Assembly: GCF_004054195.1 (NCBI RefSeq)
Contig: NZ_SBIW01000006.1
Span: forward strand, 424,816-488,815
DNA: 64,000 nucleotides
Direction: 5' to 3'
Source: Mucilaginibacter gilvus
Lineage (GTDB): Bacteria; Bacteroidota; Bacteroidia; Sphingobacteriales; Sphingobacteriaceae
Position numbers and translations under genes: made by a program. A model generated the notes under the pieces. It saw only the letters and a program-made list of their open reading frames with translations, ran no database searches and had not been told where the DNA came from. Shown here in pieces: positions 9,403-18,506 of the stretch (the first letter of the stretch is position 1; each line of letters begins with the position of its first letter).

Positions 9403-12400
9403 TTATTCTTTTTTCTTTAAAGAGACAAGGAACGTAAGTAGATCCGCTAATTCTTGTTTTGACATTGTTTGATCCAGGCTGGCCGGCATCATAGATGTTG
9501 ATACTTTTTTTATTTGCTTAACATCATTGGTTTTTATTTTCTGAACAGCGCCTCCAGGGTATTTCAATTCGATATCCGTCTCTGTCCGGCTCGAAATAAT
9601 CCCCATCAGGGTCGATCCATCTTTCATAACTAGTTGTGAGGTCTCATAGCCAAAATTAATCCCTGCAGAGGGGTTAACAATAGCATCAAATAATCCTTCC
9701 CTTGGTAATTTCGCGCCTATTTCTGATAAATTAGGCCCAAATTCAAAACCAGCTTTATTAGCTCTATGACATACGGAACAGGTTCTGAGGAAAACGGCGT
9801 TTCCTTTCAGTGCATTTCCTTTTAAAGCAAGTATGGCAGTAAGATTAGCAGAAGGCGTCCTGGTTTTAGCAATTTTGACACCATCGGTTTTGGGTAAAAA
9901 GGCTTTTGCTTTGTCCAATGTGCTTTTTCTGAGTGTTCCGCTCAAGCCTGCAACAGCTGGTGTAATTAAACTTTTAGGTAATTTTTTTCCCTGAAGCATT
10001 TCCAGAACGCGGTCTTCCCCATTTTGGCTTTTACCCAGCATTTGTATCGCCTTTTGACGTGTGGGCATGCTGTACTGGTTTGATAAAATCACCTTTGACA
10101 GGATAGCTACTGATTCATCGTTGCCTATTGCACCAAGCACTGATAAAACATTGGACGCCTTTTGCTGATCTTTGCCTTTAATTACATTTAGGAAGCGAAG
10201 GTCTTCATTGGCTTTAAGTAATAGCCTGGCCGCATCAACCCCGATTCCTCCGCTTTGATATCCTCCGCTACCCTGAATACCTTTGGATTTTACCAGATCC
10301 ATCAATTTATCGGCTTCTGTAGTAATATTATACTGTTTTACCATATCAACAAAATCCTGTGTTCCCGTATAAGAATTTAAAACCAGTTGAACCTGCGCCT
10401 TGGATACAGGCGAATCTGATATATCCTGAGGGTTTAAAGACTTCAATATCATTGCACTCAATTTCAAATCCTTACCATTATTCTCTTCCAATAATTCCAC
10501 TAAAGCTTTGGATTTTTCAGCTCCCGGATAAAAATCAAAAGCTCTGAAATATCTCAAACGGGATTTTAATGGAACACTTGCATCTTTAGCCAGCTTTACC
10601 AGATATGGAAGCGCAATATTTGTCCGGGCCCGCCACACAATATCTCTGCCTCCGGCTGTTAATAAAGGATCCGGTACTACTTTCAGGTAGGCTGCAAGGA
10701 ATTGGTCCCATTGCTTGTCGGCCCCGATACCCAGTGCCTCTAAATACCATTTGTCATTGCCATCATGTTTCGCTGCAAGTGCCGCCCATATCGTCGCGGC
10801 TTCCGGTTCATTCCGATGCCGTAACGCAATCGCACAATCTCGCCTTACCTGTGCGTCCGGATCATTTACTAAAGCTCCTGCAAGTTTAAGTAAATTGCTA
10901 TTTACTTCTCTTGCCGCCCTCAGCCCAGTTATCTTTAAATCAGGGTCGGGATTGTTGATGGCTTCGGAAAGATATTTTGGGGCCGTTGTTGATTTTGAAA
11001 GCACCCACAGCGCTCGGGCACGCATACGGGGATTGGGCGATGTTGACCATAACTTTTCCAACTCCGCTATTGCTGATTCTCCCATGCCGGTTAATGCTAC
11101 GAAAGCATGCCTGCGAACGTCGAGATTTGGATTTTGCAAGGCAATGACTGCACCCTTCGGAGTGGCATAATCCTGTTCAGGCATTTTATAGGTCGCTCTC
11201 ATATTTTCCGGAACAATCCGGTATATACGACCACGCTGAAGATCCCCCACCCGATGCCCGCCAACGCCGGGATCATACCAGTCGGCTACAATTAAAGAAC
11301 CATCCGGAGCTGTACAGATATCTGCCGGGCGAAACCATTGGTCCCGTCCGCCATTAAGAATGTTGACGATATTGGCAGTATATCCCGCGCCAGCTTTTTG
11401 AACAGAATAGGCCCGAACAACATTATGTCCCGGTTCCGCATGGATCATCCCATTTTGAAACTGCTGCGTTAACAGCGTCCCTTCATAAAAAATCATTCCG
11501 GTAGGGGAGCCGGAACCTGTTTGTAAAAGATTGGGGATGACACCCGGATCATTTTGATGTCAGTGACGAAGCGGGATCGAATCTTCCATGTTAATGCGTT
11601 TAGCACTCCAGCCAGCACCAGTTACTTCATCCGTGTAGCCATAATTTCCATATTCCATTACGTAATTGATCCGTACTCCTTTATTCCCGTCATCATCATT
11701 ATCACTTTGCCATATATTTCCATAACTATCTACGGCCGATTCATATTCGTTCCTGAAATTATGACCCAGGCATTCCACATGAGTACCGTCCGGATCACAA
11801 CGGAATAGCATTCCTTCTTTGTATTTTTTAGGTCCTATCTCATCACCATCCTGGTCCAGTACTACCTCATTATTTTTATCTCTAAGGGTTTTACCAGCAT
11901 TCCCAAAATTGAAATATAGTTTACCATCCGGGCCAAATGCGAAGCTGTGCATCCCATGATCATGTTGTATACCGCCTATCCCCTGGAATAATATTTCTTT
12001 TCGGTCGGCTTTACCATCATTATTGTCATCAAAAAAGGCCCAAACATAGGGGCTTTGCGATATCAATACCCGGTTACCTAATACGCACACGCCTAAAGGT
12101 GCATTAACCTCGGGGCCCTGATAAAACACCGTGCTTGTTTCCAAACTTCCGTCTCCATCCTTATCTTCTAAAATCAGGATGCGGTCGCCGGCCTCCCTGG
12201 GTTTGTTGTGATTAATCTCAAACCGGTAATTATAAGCCTCCGTTACCCAAACCCTCCCTTTTTCATCCACGTCAATATTGGTAGGGTTAATCAACATGGG
12301 TTCGGTTGCCATCGTTTCAACACGCAGGCCAGGCGCCACGTCGAGCTCCTTCAAGCCATTTTTAGCTAAGTGTTTTTGTGCTTCGCTGAGCGGCGTATCA

Positions 12401-12528
12401 ATGGTAGCCAAATGATACGATGAGTGTTTTTCAGGAATATTGGTAAAGGCCCCAAATACTACTAACAAAGGAATCGCGGTGAATAATCCACCTATTAGAA
12501 AAAAACGTTTTCTTTTATTGTTGTCCAT
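9403..12528 (-). pseudogene. PVC-type propeller/HEAT/cytochrome c protein, broken by one in-frame TGA
   Basis: A membrane-anchored N-terminus from the ATG at 12528 leads into a beta-propeller (PTNIDVDEKGRVWVTEAYNYR). The family's middle part follows, then a run of HEAT-like helical repeats, then a C-terminal cytochrome c motif CSVCH with GPNL. The reading frame stops at a TGA at 11562-11560 right after PLRH. The 21 codons that follow read in the same frame (HQNDPGVIPNLLQTGSGSPTG) and run into the next open segment, so the whole gene is about 1040 codons with a single nonsense codon. The family normally has Trp at this place (RHWH), and TGG to TGA is one base. Such proteins occur in Bacteroidetes sugar-catabolism clusters, as does the adjacent isomerase relic. 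A sequencing error would restore an intact gene. Confidence 0.85.
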
Positions 12529-12589
12529 TCCTATGTTTTCTTGTATTGTGTCCATTTTTATTATAAAAGTACTCAATTTCTCCTGTTGC

Positions 12590-13251
12590 CTATATGAAAT
12601 TATCAGCTTCGCGATATGCTTTGATCAAAGCAAGCTCGCCTGCTTTACCGGCACCCGCATTGCCGTGTTCCATGCCTACCACTCCTTTGTATCCTTTATC
12701 ATAAATAAGTTTGAATATGTTTTTGTAATTAATCTCACCGGTACCGGGTTCGTTGCGGCCGGGATTATCGCCAACCTGGTAATAACCTATTTCATCATAA
12801 ACCCAATTAAGCGTAGGGATAATATTGCCCTGATTGCGTTGTATATAGTACATATCGTACAAAATTTTGCAAGATGGGCTGCCCACAGCTTTACAAATAG
12901 CATAAGCTTGATCGGGTGTGCGTAAAAAAAGGTCGGGGTTGTCGCTGAGGGGTTCCAGCACTATCATCAGGCCATGGGGTTCAATAATGGCTGTCCCCTT
13001 TTTGATATCTTCAATTACATTACCTGTTTGTATGCCGATAGGCAGGTTGCGTACAAAATCTCCGGGAACAACGGTATACTGTTTACAATTGGTCCGTTTT
13101 GCCACTTCCACGGCTTCTTTACAACTGGCAATAAATTTATCGATGTATTCCGCCTTGCCTGATGCTAACAGGTTGGTATCATTACCTAACCAGGTTGTAC
13201 AAAAACGCCCATGATCAGAAAACGCTGGATGCAGCGTTATTAAAGCTAACC
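12590..13251 (-). pseudogene. Hydroxypyruvate-isomerase-like sugar isomerase, 5' end missing
   Basis: The frame ends at 12590 and reads back to about 13251, where it meets recombinase DNA. It encodes the C-terminal two thirds of a TIM-barrel of the Hyi/xylose-isomerase-like family: LHPAFSDHGRFCTTWLGND near the break, then VVPGD, IVLEPLS, CKILYDMYYIQR, and GMEHGNAGAGK. The expected N-terminal strands (and usual export signal) are absent and no in-frame start precedes the homologous part. A GTG at 13111 lies inside the conserved domain and is not a credible start. Downstream is the PVC-type protein on the same strand. The gene was truncated by the event that brought the right recombinase relic next to it. 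Confidence 0.75.
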
Positions 13252-13255
13252 TGCA

Positions 13256-13460
13256 TCAATTACAATATACTGTAAATCTGACCATTATGGAAAACGGAAA
13301 CTGATTGGTTCGATATACCCTGAAAAGTTCACATTTGAGGATTTGAAAGTTCGAACCGCTAAAACAGGGGAGATTTTTAGTTTTATTTTCCTGATAAACA
13401 AGGAGTTAAAGAGCAAAAAAAATGGGACAAGTGATAAATTTTATCGCTTGTCCCAAGAGG
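13256..13460 (+). pseudogene. 3' end of a serine recombinase gene (right relic)
   Basis: Plus-strand translation gives IYCKSDHYGKRKLIGS followed by IYPEKFTFEDLKVRTA and FIFLINKELKSKKNG. This is clearly homologous to the C-terminus of the left relic on the minus strand (KRKLIGWMYPQKFTFEEL). Only the last 60-70 residues remain. The fragment starts next to the truncated isomerase gene and ends in an antisense tRNA-like 3' end, where the frame reads VIPLG. The GGGACAAG hairpin at 13424-13454 lies inside it. Confidence 0.7.
13424..13454. terminator. GGGACAAG hairpin in the right recombinase 3' end
   Basis: GGGACAAG(T)GATAAA and TTTATCGCTTGTCCC form a near-perfect stem of about 15 bp preceded by a run of eight A. 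It is the counterpart of the hairpin at 2996-3025 in the left relic and is probably the recombinase terminator. Confidence 0.45.
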
Positions 13461-13476
13461 TGATCCCGCTGGGATT
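13459..13476 (-). other. tRNA 3'-end scrap
   Basis: On the minus strand AATCCCAGCGGGATCACC matches the end of a tRNA T-arm and acceptor stem. The TTCG part of the T-loop and everything upstream are missing. It sits immediately after the recombinase hairpin, as an integration-site remnant would. Confidence 0.4.
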
Positions 13477-13856
13477 ATTTTTTGACGGGCTTTACCCCTG
13501 TATATCAATGAATTAGAACGACCAAATTTCAATAGGTTACCGAAAAGGTTACCGATTTACTTTGTACTAACATGTACTGTTTGGAATCGTTTAAAGAACA
13601 AATAATAATTTCACAAATATATCAAAAACAAATTCTTGACACAATATTATTAAATTTCCTTTATGATGGCAAGTTCATATTACAGATTTTTTAATCGTCA
13701 AAAATTACGGTAACGATAAATATCCTCTTTAACAGCATCCAGCGATTCTGGCTTACCGATGATAATTGAATTTAAGTGGAATGGTTTGACAAGATCATAA
13801 CATTTATATCCCCATCAAATTGTAAGGTATGCCGGATAGCTTCGACTAACAGTTGA
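13477..13856. other. Gene-poor junction with a possible C-terminal gene scrap
   Basis: No intact gene is visible. Two direct copies of GGTTACCGA (13535 and 13547) are spaced 12 bases apart. On the minus strand a frame ending in TGA at 13698 reads CYDLVKPFHLNSIIIGKP then ESLDAVKEDIYRYRNF. This looks like the end of a real protein but was not identified, and its upstream part is replaced by the start region of the plus-strand oxidoreductase gene. Confidence 0.3.
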
Positions 13857-15149
13857 ATGCATAATGAAAAGAAACCTAAAGTTGTAATTATTGGCGGTGG
13901 ATTCGGCGGTATAGAACTGGGCAAAAGTTTAAAAAACGCACCAGTCGATATTCTGATGCTGGACAAGCATAACCATCATACATTTCAACCACTGCTTTAC
14001 CAGGTTGCCATCGGTGCTATCGAAGCTGATTCCGTGGGTTTTCCTATACGCAGGATATTCACAAAACAGGAAAACTTTAAATTTTTGCTGACCGAGGTAA
14101 CAAGAATACACCCCTCTGAAAATAAGGTAATCACTGCTAACTGAGCAATAGAATATGATTACCTCGTTATTGCCACTGGCTCAACTACCAATTTTTTTGG
14201 TGAGGATGCCATAGAGCGATCAGTAATGCCGATGAAAAACATTGCTGAAGCTTTGAACCTTCGAAGCGTTATTCTGCAAAATCTGGAATCCGTTCTCTTT
14301 ACAACGGATGAAAAAGAAAAAGTGGCGCTTTTGACTTTTGTGGTGGTTGGAGGAGGCCCGACCGGCGTGGAATTGGCAGGTGCTTTAGCAGAAATGCGAC
14401 AGCTCATATTGACGAAAGATTATCACAACTTAAAAAGTAGTGAAATGACGGTTTACCTGATGGAGGGTAAGCCCAAACTATTATCATCCATGTCTACTGT
14501 TGCTTTCTCAAAAGCGAAGGAATTTTTGAAGAGAGCCCAGGTAAAAGTTTATAACGGCGTGCACGTTAAATCGTATGACGGCCTTACTTTGAGAGTGGAT
14601 GATGGCACGATCATTAAAACGAAGAATGTTTTTTGGACAGCAGGCGTTAAAGGCGTCTTCCCTGCCGGCATCTCTAAAAACATGATCACTAAAAGCAACC
14701 GACTGCAGACAGACGGGATCAACCGTTTAAAGGGGCACTCCAACATATTTGCTATTGGCGATGCGGCGGCTATTATCACGGAGGAAACTCCAGAAGGGCA
14801 TCCCGGAGTAGCTCCAGTAGCATTACAACAGGGCAAACACCTTGCCCGGAACCTGGAGGCACTGATCAATGGGGAGTATACGGTTCCTTTTAAGTATAAA
14901 GATAAAGGCTCACTGGCTACCATTGGGCGCAATAGAGCCGTGGCAGATATTAATGGAGTTCATCTACACGGATTTTTTGCGTGGATATTGTGGGGATTGG
15001 TTCATATCCGGTCCATTGCAGGTTTTTCAAGTAAGGGGATTATCTTCTTTAATTGGGCTATCAATTATTTTACCAAGAATAGTGATAACCGCCTCATCAT
15101 CCGGCCTTTCGATAAGAAAACGAAAAAAATCAGTACTGGGATCGAATAG
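13857..15149 (+). pseudogene. Type II NADH dehydrogenase-like FAD oxidoreductase, broken by one in-frame TGA
   Basis: The N-terminus has an FAD-binding Rossmann motif (VVIIGGGFGGIELGKSL, residues about 8-24). The second dinucleotide motif is FVVVGGGPTGVELAGAL and the C-terminal FAD contact is IFAIGDAAA. The size (about 430 codons) and the hydrophobic C-terminal part fit membrane-associated NDH-2 enzymes, which pass electrons from NADH to quinone. A TGA at 14142-14144 interrupts the frame; the next codons, AIEYDYLVIATGS, are in the same frame and are a family hallmark. The codon is likely a former GGA (Gly). The downstream open part could start at ATG 14226, but that would lack the first FAD motif, so the gene is probably inactive unless the stop is an error. 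Confidence 0.85.
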
Positions 15150-15156
15150 AATACTG

Positions 15157-15915
15157 CTACTTACGCTCATTTTTAGTAAATGAAGCGGCGGCAAAACCCG
15201 TTACCTGCCCGGTTGTCCATAAGCAACTCCCTCCTTTTATTCCATCTTCATTGGTGACAATTTTCATATTTTGATCTAATTTCATGGTCAGTTTTGAAGA
15301 ATTGCCACCACCGATATACAGGTATTTGTAATTAAATAAGCTCTTTAAGTTTTCAAATACCTTTTGCATTCGCTTGTTCCATTTTTTATCACCCAACTTT
15401 TTCAAAGCTTCGTTACCCACGTATTGATCATAGTTAAGCTTTTTTGCAACCGTGTGATGACCAAGTTCCAAATGAGGCAGCAAAATACCGTTCAGCAAAA
15501 GCGCGGTACCAAACCCGGTTCCCAGAGTGATCACCATTTCCAATCCATCGCTTCTAACGATCCCTAAACTTTGCATATCGGCATCATTTACAACGCGGAC
15601 AGGCTGTCCGAGTTCTTTTTGTAAATGAGCCTTTAAATCATAACCCTGCCATTCCTTTGTACCAAGGTTCGGTGCGGTTATCACAACGCCATCCTCCAGG
15701 TAACCCGGAAAGCCTACCGATACTTTGTTATAAGCTGGGAAGTTTTTTAGCAGTTTTTTAACGGCTTCGATAGTATGTGCGGGTGTTGCCTGATCAGGTG
15801 TTTCCACTTTTTCATATTCCATTGTGAGTTCACCCTTCTCATTTAATACGGTTGCTTTGATATGGGAGCCGCCGATATCTATAGCCAGGATTAGTTCACC
15901 GATTCTTTTTTTCAT
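15157..15915 (-). CDS. ppgK: ROK-family polyphosphate glucokinase-like sugar kinase
   Basis: 252 residues with the phosphate-binding motif LAIDIGGSHIKA at the N-terminus, VNDADMQSLG in the middle, LGTGFGTALLLNG as the second phosphate motif, and a segment ELGHHTVAKKLNYDQYVG then KKWNKRM. The last is characteristic of polyphosphate-type glucokinases rather than ordinary ROK kinases with their zinc-binding cluster, which is absent. It would phosphorylate glucose using polyphosphate and/or ATP. It converges with the NDH-2-like gene (7-base gap) and diverges from the SDR gene. The neighbouring glucose-dehydrogenase-like SDR and GH130-like protein fit a sugar-handling theme. Donor preference cannot be read from sequence by eye. 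Confidence 0.75.
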   Translation of the reverse strand: MKKRIGELILAIDIGGSHIKATVLNEKGELTMEYEKVETPDQATPAHTIEAVKKLLKNFPAYNKVSVGFPGYLEDGVVITAPNLGTKEWQGYDLKAHLQKELGQPVRVVNDADMQSLGIVRSDGLEMVITLGTGFGTALLLNGILLPHLELGHHTVAKKLNYDQYVGNEALKKLGDKKWNKRMQKVFENLKSLFNYKYLYIGGGNSSKLTMKLDQNMKIVTNEDGIKGGSCLWTTGQVTGFAAASFTKNERK

Positions 15916-16057
15916 AAAAGGTCTTTGGTTTTTGTCGAATAAAAAGGCAAATCCTTACATAGTAAGGAAAAAAGAACACGCTCTGTTACATGGCAATTAA
16001 ATTAAAAAATCTGAAAGGACTACCAAGACCGTTCGTCTAAGCTTTAAACTAACTCCT

Positions 16058-16846
16058 ATGAAAAATGAAACAAAGTCCCTAACGGGGAAGATCGCGGTCA
16101 TCACGGGCGCGGAGTCCGGGATCGGGCAGGCCATAGCCATCGAATTCAGCGCGCTTGGCGCGGATGTATTAATCGTCTACCATGAAGATGAAAAAGCGGC
16201 GAAAGAAACCTTAAAAGCGGTAGAAGAAAACGGCGGGAAGGGATTGATCCATCAAACGGACGTATCGGATTATAAACAGGTACAAAAAGCGTTTAAGGTA
16301 GCTACGGACAAGCTGGGCACTCCTTATATCCTGGTGAACAGCGCCGGGCTTGATTCTTCCGGCAAAATGGTCGACGAAATGGACATCGCCATATTTGACC
16401 AGACGATCCGTGCCAACCTTTACGGTACTTTTTACAACTGTAAAGAATTTATCAAACTGCGGAAAGCAACCGGCGGGCAGGGTAAGATTATTAACATCAG
16501 TTCGGTACATGAAGATATCCCGCGCGCCGGGGCGGCCGAGTATTGCGCCAGCAAAGGTGCGGTGCGTAACCTAACCCGATGCCTGGCACTGGAATTGGCC
16601 GAGTTTAAAATCAATGTCAATAATATCGCGCCGGGCATGGTATTGACCCCGATGAACCAGGAAGCCATTGACGACCCCAAAGTATTGGCGAAAGCGGTGG
16701 AAAGCATTCCCTGGAAACGTGCTGCCGAACCATGGGAGATCGCTAAGCTGGCCGCCTACCTGGTTTCTGAGGACGCTTCGTATGCAGCTGGGCAAACCTT
16801 TACGCTGGACGGGGCCTTATCACAAAACTTAGGACAGGGCGCATGA
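16058..16846 (+). CDS. SDR oxidoreductase, glucose 1-dehydrogenase-like
   Basis: 262 residues with a complete classical short-chain dehydrogenase layout: cofactor motif TGAESGIGQA near residues 16-25, NSAG near 92, catalytic Ser in INISSVHE near 148, and the YCASK catalytic Tyr/Lys near 162-166. The SSVHEDIP stretch is typical of Bacillus-type glucose 1-dehydrogenases, which oxidise beta-D-glucose with NAD(P). Many SDRs of this sort act on other polyols or stress metabolites, so the substrate is uncertain. The stop overlaps the start of the GH130-like gene (ATGA), indicating translational coupling. The intergenic region on the left holds a divergent promoter area with the inverted repeat CCTTAC-GTAAGG. 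Confidence 0.85.
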   Translation: MKNETKSLTGKIAVITGAESGIGQAIAIEFSALGADVLIVYHEDEKAAKETLKAVEENGGKGLIHQTDVSDYKQVQKAFKVATDKLGTPYILVNSAGLDSSGKMVDEMDIAIFDQTIRANLYGTFYNCKEFIKLRKATGGQGKIINISSVHEDIPRAGAAEYCASKGAVRNLTRCLALELAEFKINVNNIAPGMVLTPMNQEAIDDPKVLAKAVESIPWKRAAEPWEIAKLAAYLVSEDASYAAGQTFTLDGALSQNLGQGA

Positions 16847-17727
16847 GTTACAAGGTCATTAAAATAGAAGAGCTAAAGCTGAAATGCAGTATTCCATTAG
16901 ATGGAATGTATAAGCTCAGTCCCTTGGTATGGGAAGAAAACGGCAGCTACCAGATGCTGGTGCGTGCGGTCAATACATCAGAAGACCCTACTCAAAAAGT
17001 TGCTCGGGTATATGCCGGCAGCTCAAAAAATGGCCTCACTTTTAAAATGAGCGATGGCCCGGTAATTGCGCCCGGAACGAGCAGCCTGGATAAGGATGGT
17101 TGCGAAGACCCAACGGTGGTTTGTGTCCCTAAGGGCTACCTGGTTTATTATACCGGCTGGAACCAAACTAAAATGGAGGGGCAGTTATTGATGGCCGGTG
17201 GAAAATCGCTGGACACGTTGGCTTTAAAAGGTGTCGCTATCTCAAGCAAAAAACCATATCTCAACCCCAAGGAGGCAACGGTAACGCAACTAAAAAACGG
17301 CAAATGGAACTTGCTTTTTGAATACGCGGACGAAAAGCGATCTAAATTAGGTTTGGCTCTTAGTGCAAAACCTGAAGGACCGTGGAAAATCAAAGGCGAG
17401 TTTATGGCTACTGTTAAAGATAATTGGGATAGCTATCACCTCAGTCCTGGCCCTGTATTGACAGATGCGAACGGGCAGAGCGTTTTGTTTTATAACGGGG
17501 CTGACGATCAAGCGCACTGGCGGATCGGCTGGGTAAAACTGGATGAGAAAGGCGCGATCACAGGCCGGAGTAAGCAGCCGTTGATCACCCCTCCGAAAGG
17601 TAAAGCCGGTGAAACGGATATCGCTTTTGCGGCGTCGGCTGTGTTGGTTGGTAAACATATCTGGCTGTATTATACGACGGCAGATAAATCTACTTTCCGG
17701 GCGGTCATCGAAATTTCAGCGGATTGA
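16843..17727 (+). CDS. GH130/GH43-like five-bladed propeller glycosidase or phosphorylase
   Basis: 294 residues with repeated beta-propeller blade patterns, and the motif DGCEDPTVV near residue 85, which resembles the catalytic-site EDP motif of GH130 beta-mannoside phosphorylases and related GH43/32 propellers. Other fold-typical segments are KEATVTQLKNGKW and LSPGPVLTDANG. There is no signal peptide, so it acts in the cytoplasm, as GH130 phosphorylases do. Coupled to the SDR gene by a 4-base overlap; a hairpin terminator follows at 17737. The substrate is unknown; other GH130 hallmark residues were not checked, so a non-catalytic family member is possible. Confidence 0.65.
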   Translation: MSYKVIKIEELKLKCSIPLDGMYKLSPLVWEENGSYQMLVRAVNTSEDPTQKVARVYAGSSKNGLTFKMSDGPVIAPGTSSLDKDGCEDPTVVCVPKGYLVYYTGWNQTKMEGQLLMAGGKSLDTLALKGVAISSKKPYLNPKEATVTQLKNGKWNLLFEYADEKRSKLGLALSAKPEGPWKIKGEFMATVKDNWDSYHLSPGPVLTDANGQSVLFYNGADDQAHWRIGWVKLDEKGAITGRSKQPLITPPKGKAGETDIAFAASAVLVGKHIWLYYTTADKSTFRAVIEISAD

Positions 17728-17736
17728 TTTTTTTGC

Positions 17737-17768
17737 AACTGCTTATCTACCATAGCTAGCAGTTTTTA
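17737..17768 (+). terminator. Terminator after the SDR/GH130-like operon
   Basis: AACTGC and GCAGTT form a short stem around a 16-base loop followed by TTTT, ten bases after the stop at 17727. Confidence 0.5.
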
Positions 17769-17895
17769 AATTAATATTGTCATAAACATGACTTAAATCA
17801 TATTATATGGATATTTCTTTTAATTAAAATGAAAAATATTGTAAGGAATTTAAATCTTGATCGACTACTTCATACATCTTAACAACAATCTACTT

Positions 17896-18387
17896 ATGAA
17901 AACAATGAATTTAAATGAGCAAACAACCACTGGCCTCCGCTTGGAAAATATTGGCGCTGGTGTGATCAGATATGGACTTGCCATTGTATTGATCTGGATC
18001 GGTATTCTAAAATTTACCACCTATGAAGCGGAAGGCATTAAGCCACTGGTTGACCATAGTCCATTATTAGGTTGGGCGTATAATGTCGCCAGTGTTAGCG
18101 GTTTTTCCATGTTCATCGGTTTTATCGAGATCTTATCCGGTATACTAATAGCTTGCCGTAATTATTCAGCGAAAGCTTCATTAATTGGCAGCAGTATGGC
18201 TGTTTTTACTTTCGTGATAACGCTTACTTTCCTTTTATCCACTCCCGGCATTATCCAACCGGATTATAGTTTTCCCTTTATATCACCGCAACCCGGGCAA
18301 TTCTTATTAAAAGATATTGTACTGTTTGGCGCCGCATTATGGTCGGCAGGCGAAGCTTTACGTGCATCTAATACCACAGCGGCTTAA
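17896..18387 (+). CDS. DUF417 (YkgB/RclC-like) membrane protein
   Basis: About 163 residues from the ATG at 17896; an upstream in-frame start at 17857 would add a poor leader. Four hydrophobic segments are present, with the family-typical first helix YGLAIVLIWIGILKFTTYEAEGI and then PLVDHSPLLGW and GFIEILSG. DUF417 proteins are inner-membrane proteins; in E. coli RclC is part of the response to reactive chlorine. No rcl regulator is visible here. It is followed after a 119-base gap by an exported propeller lipoprotein. The function in this organism is unknown. Confidence 0.85.
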   Translation: MKTMNLNEQTTTGLRLENIGAGVIRYGLAIVLIWIGILKFTTYEAEGIKPLVDHSPLLGWAYNVASVSGFSMFIGFIEILSGILIACRNYSAKASLIGSSMAVFTFVITLTFLLSTPGIIQPDYSFPFISPQPGQFLLKDIVLFGAALWSAGEALRASNTTAA

Positions 18388-18506
18388 ATAGCTGGATAAT
18401 TTTAACACACGGTTTTATGAGAGAACCTGCAATTATACGGGATGGAGTGCTACGCTCTGTAAAAAACCCAAGAACTAACCAATACATATATCTATTATCT
18501 AAAATT

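Noticed and set aside
13111..13111. GTG as a true start of the sugar isomerase
   Set aside because: Homology continues upstream in frame to about 13251, so the gene is truncated rather than starting here.
11560..14144. Altered genetic code with TGA as sense codon
   Set aside because: Only two genes contain in-frame TGA, and other genes (for example the phosphatase ending at 3998) use TGA as a normal stop.
14226..15149. Downstream part of the NDH-2-like gene as an independent functional gene
   Set aside because: It would lack the first FAD-binding motif, which lies before the TGA in the same frame.
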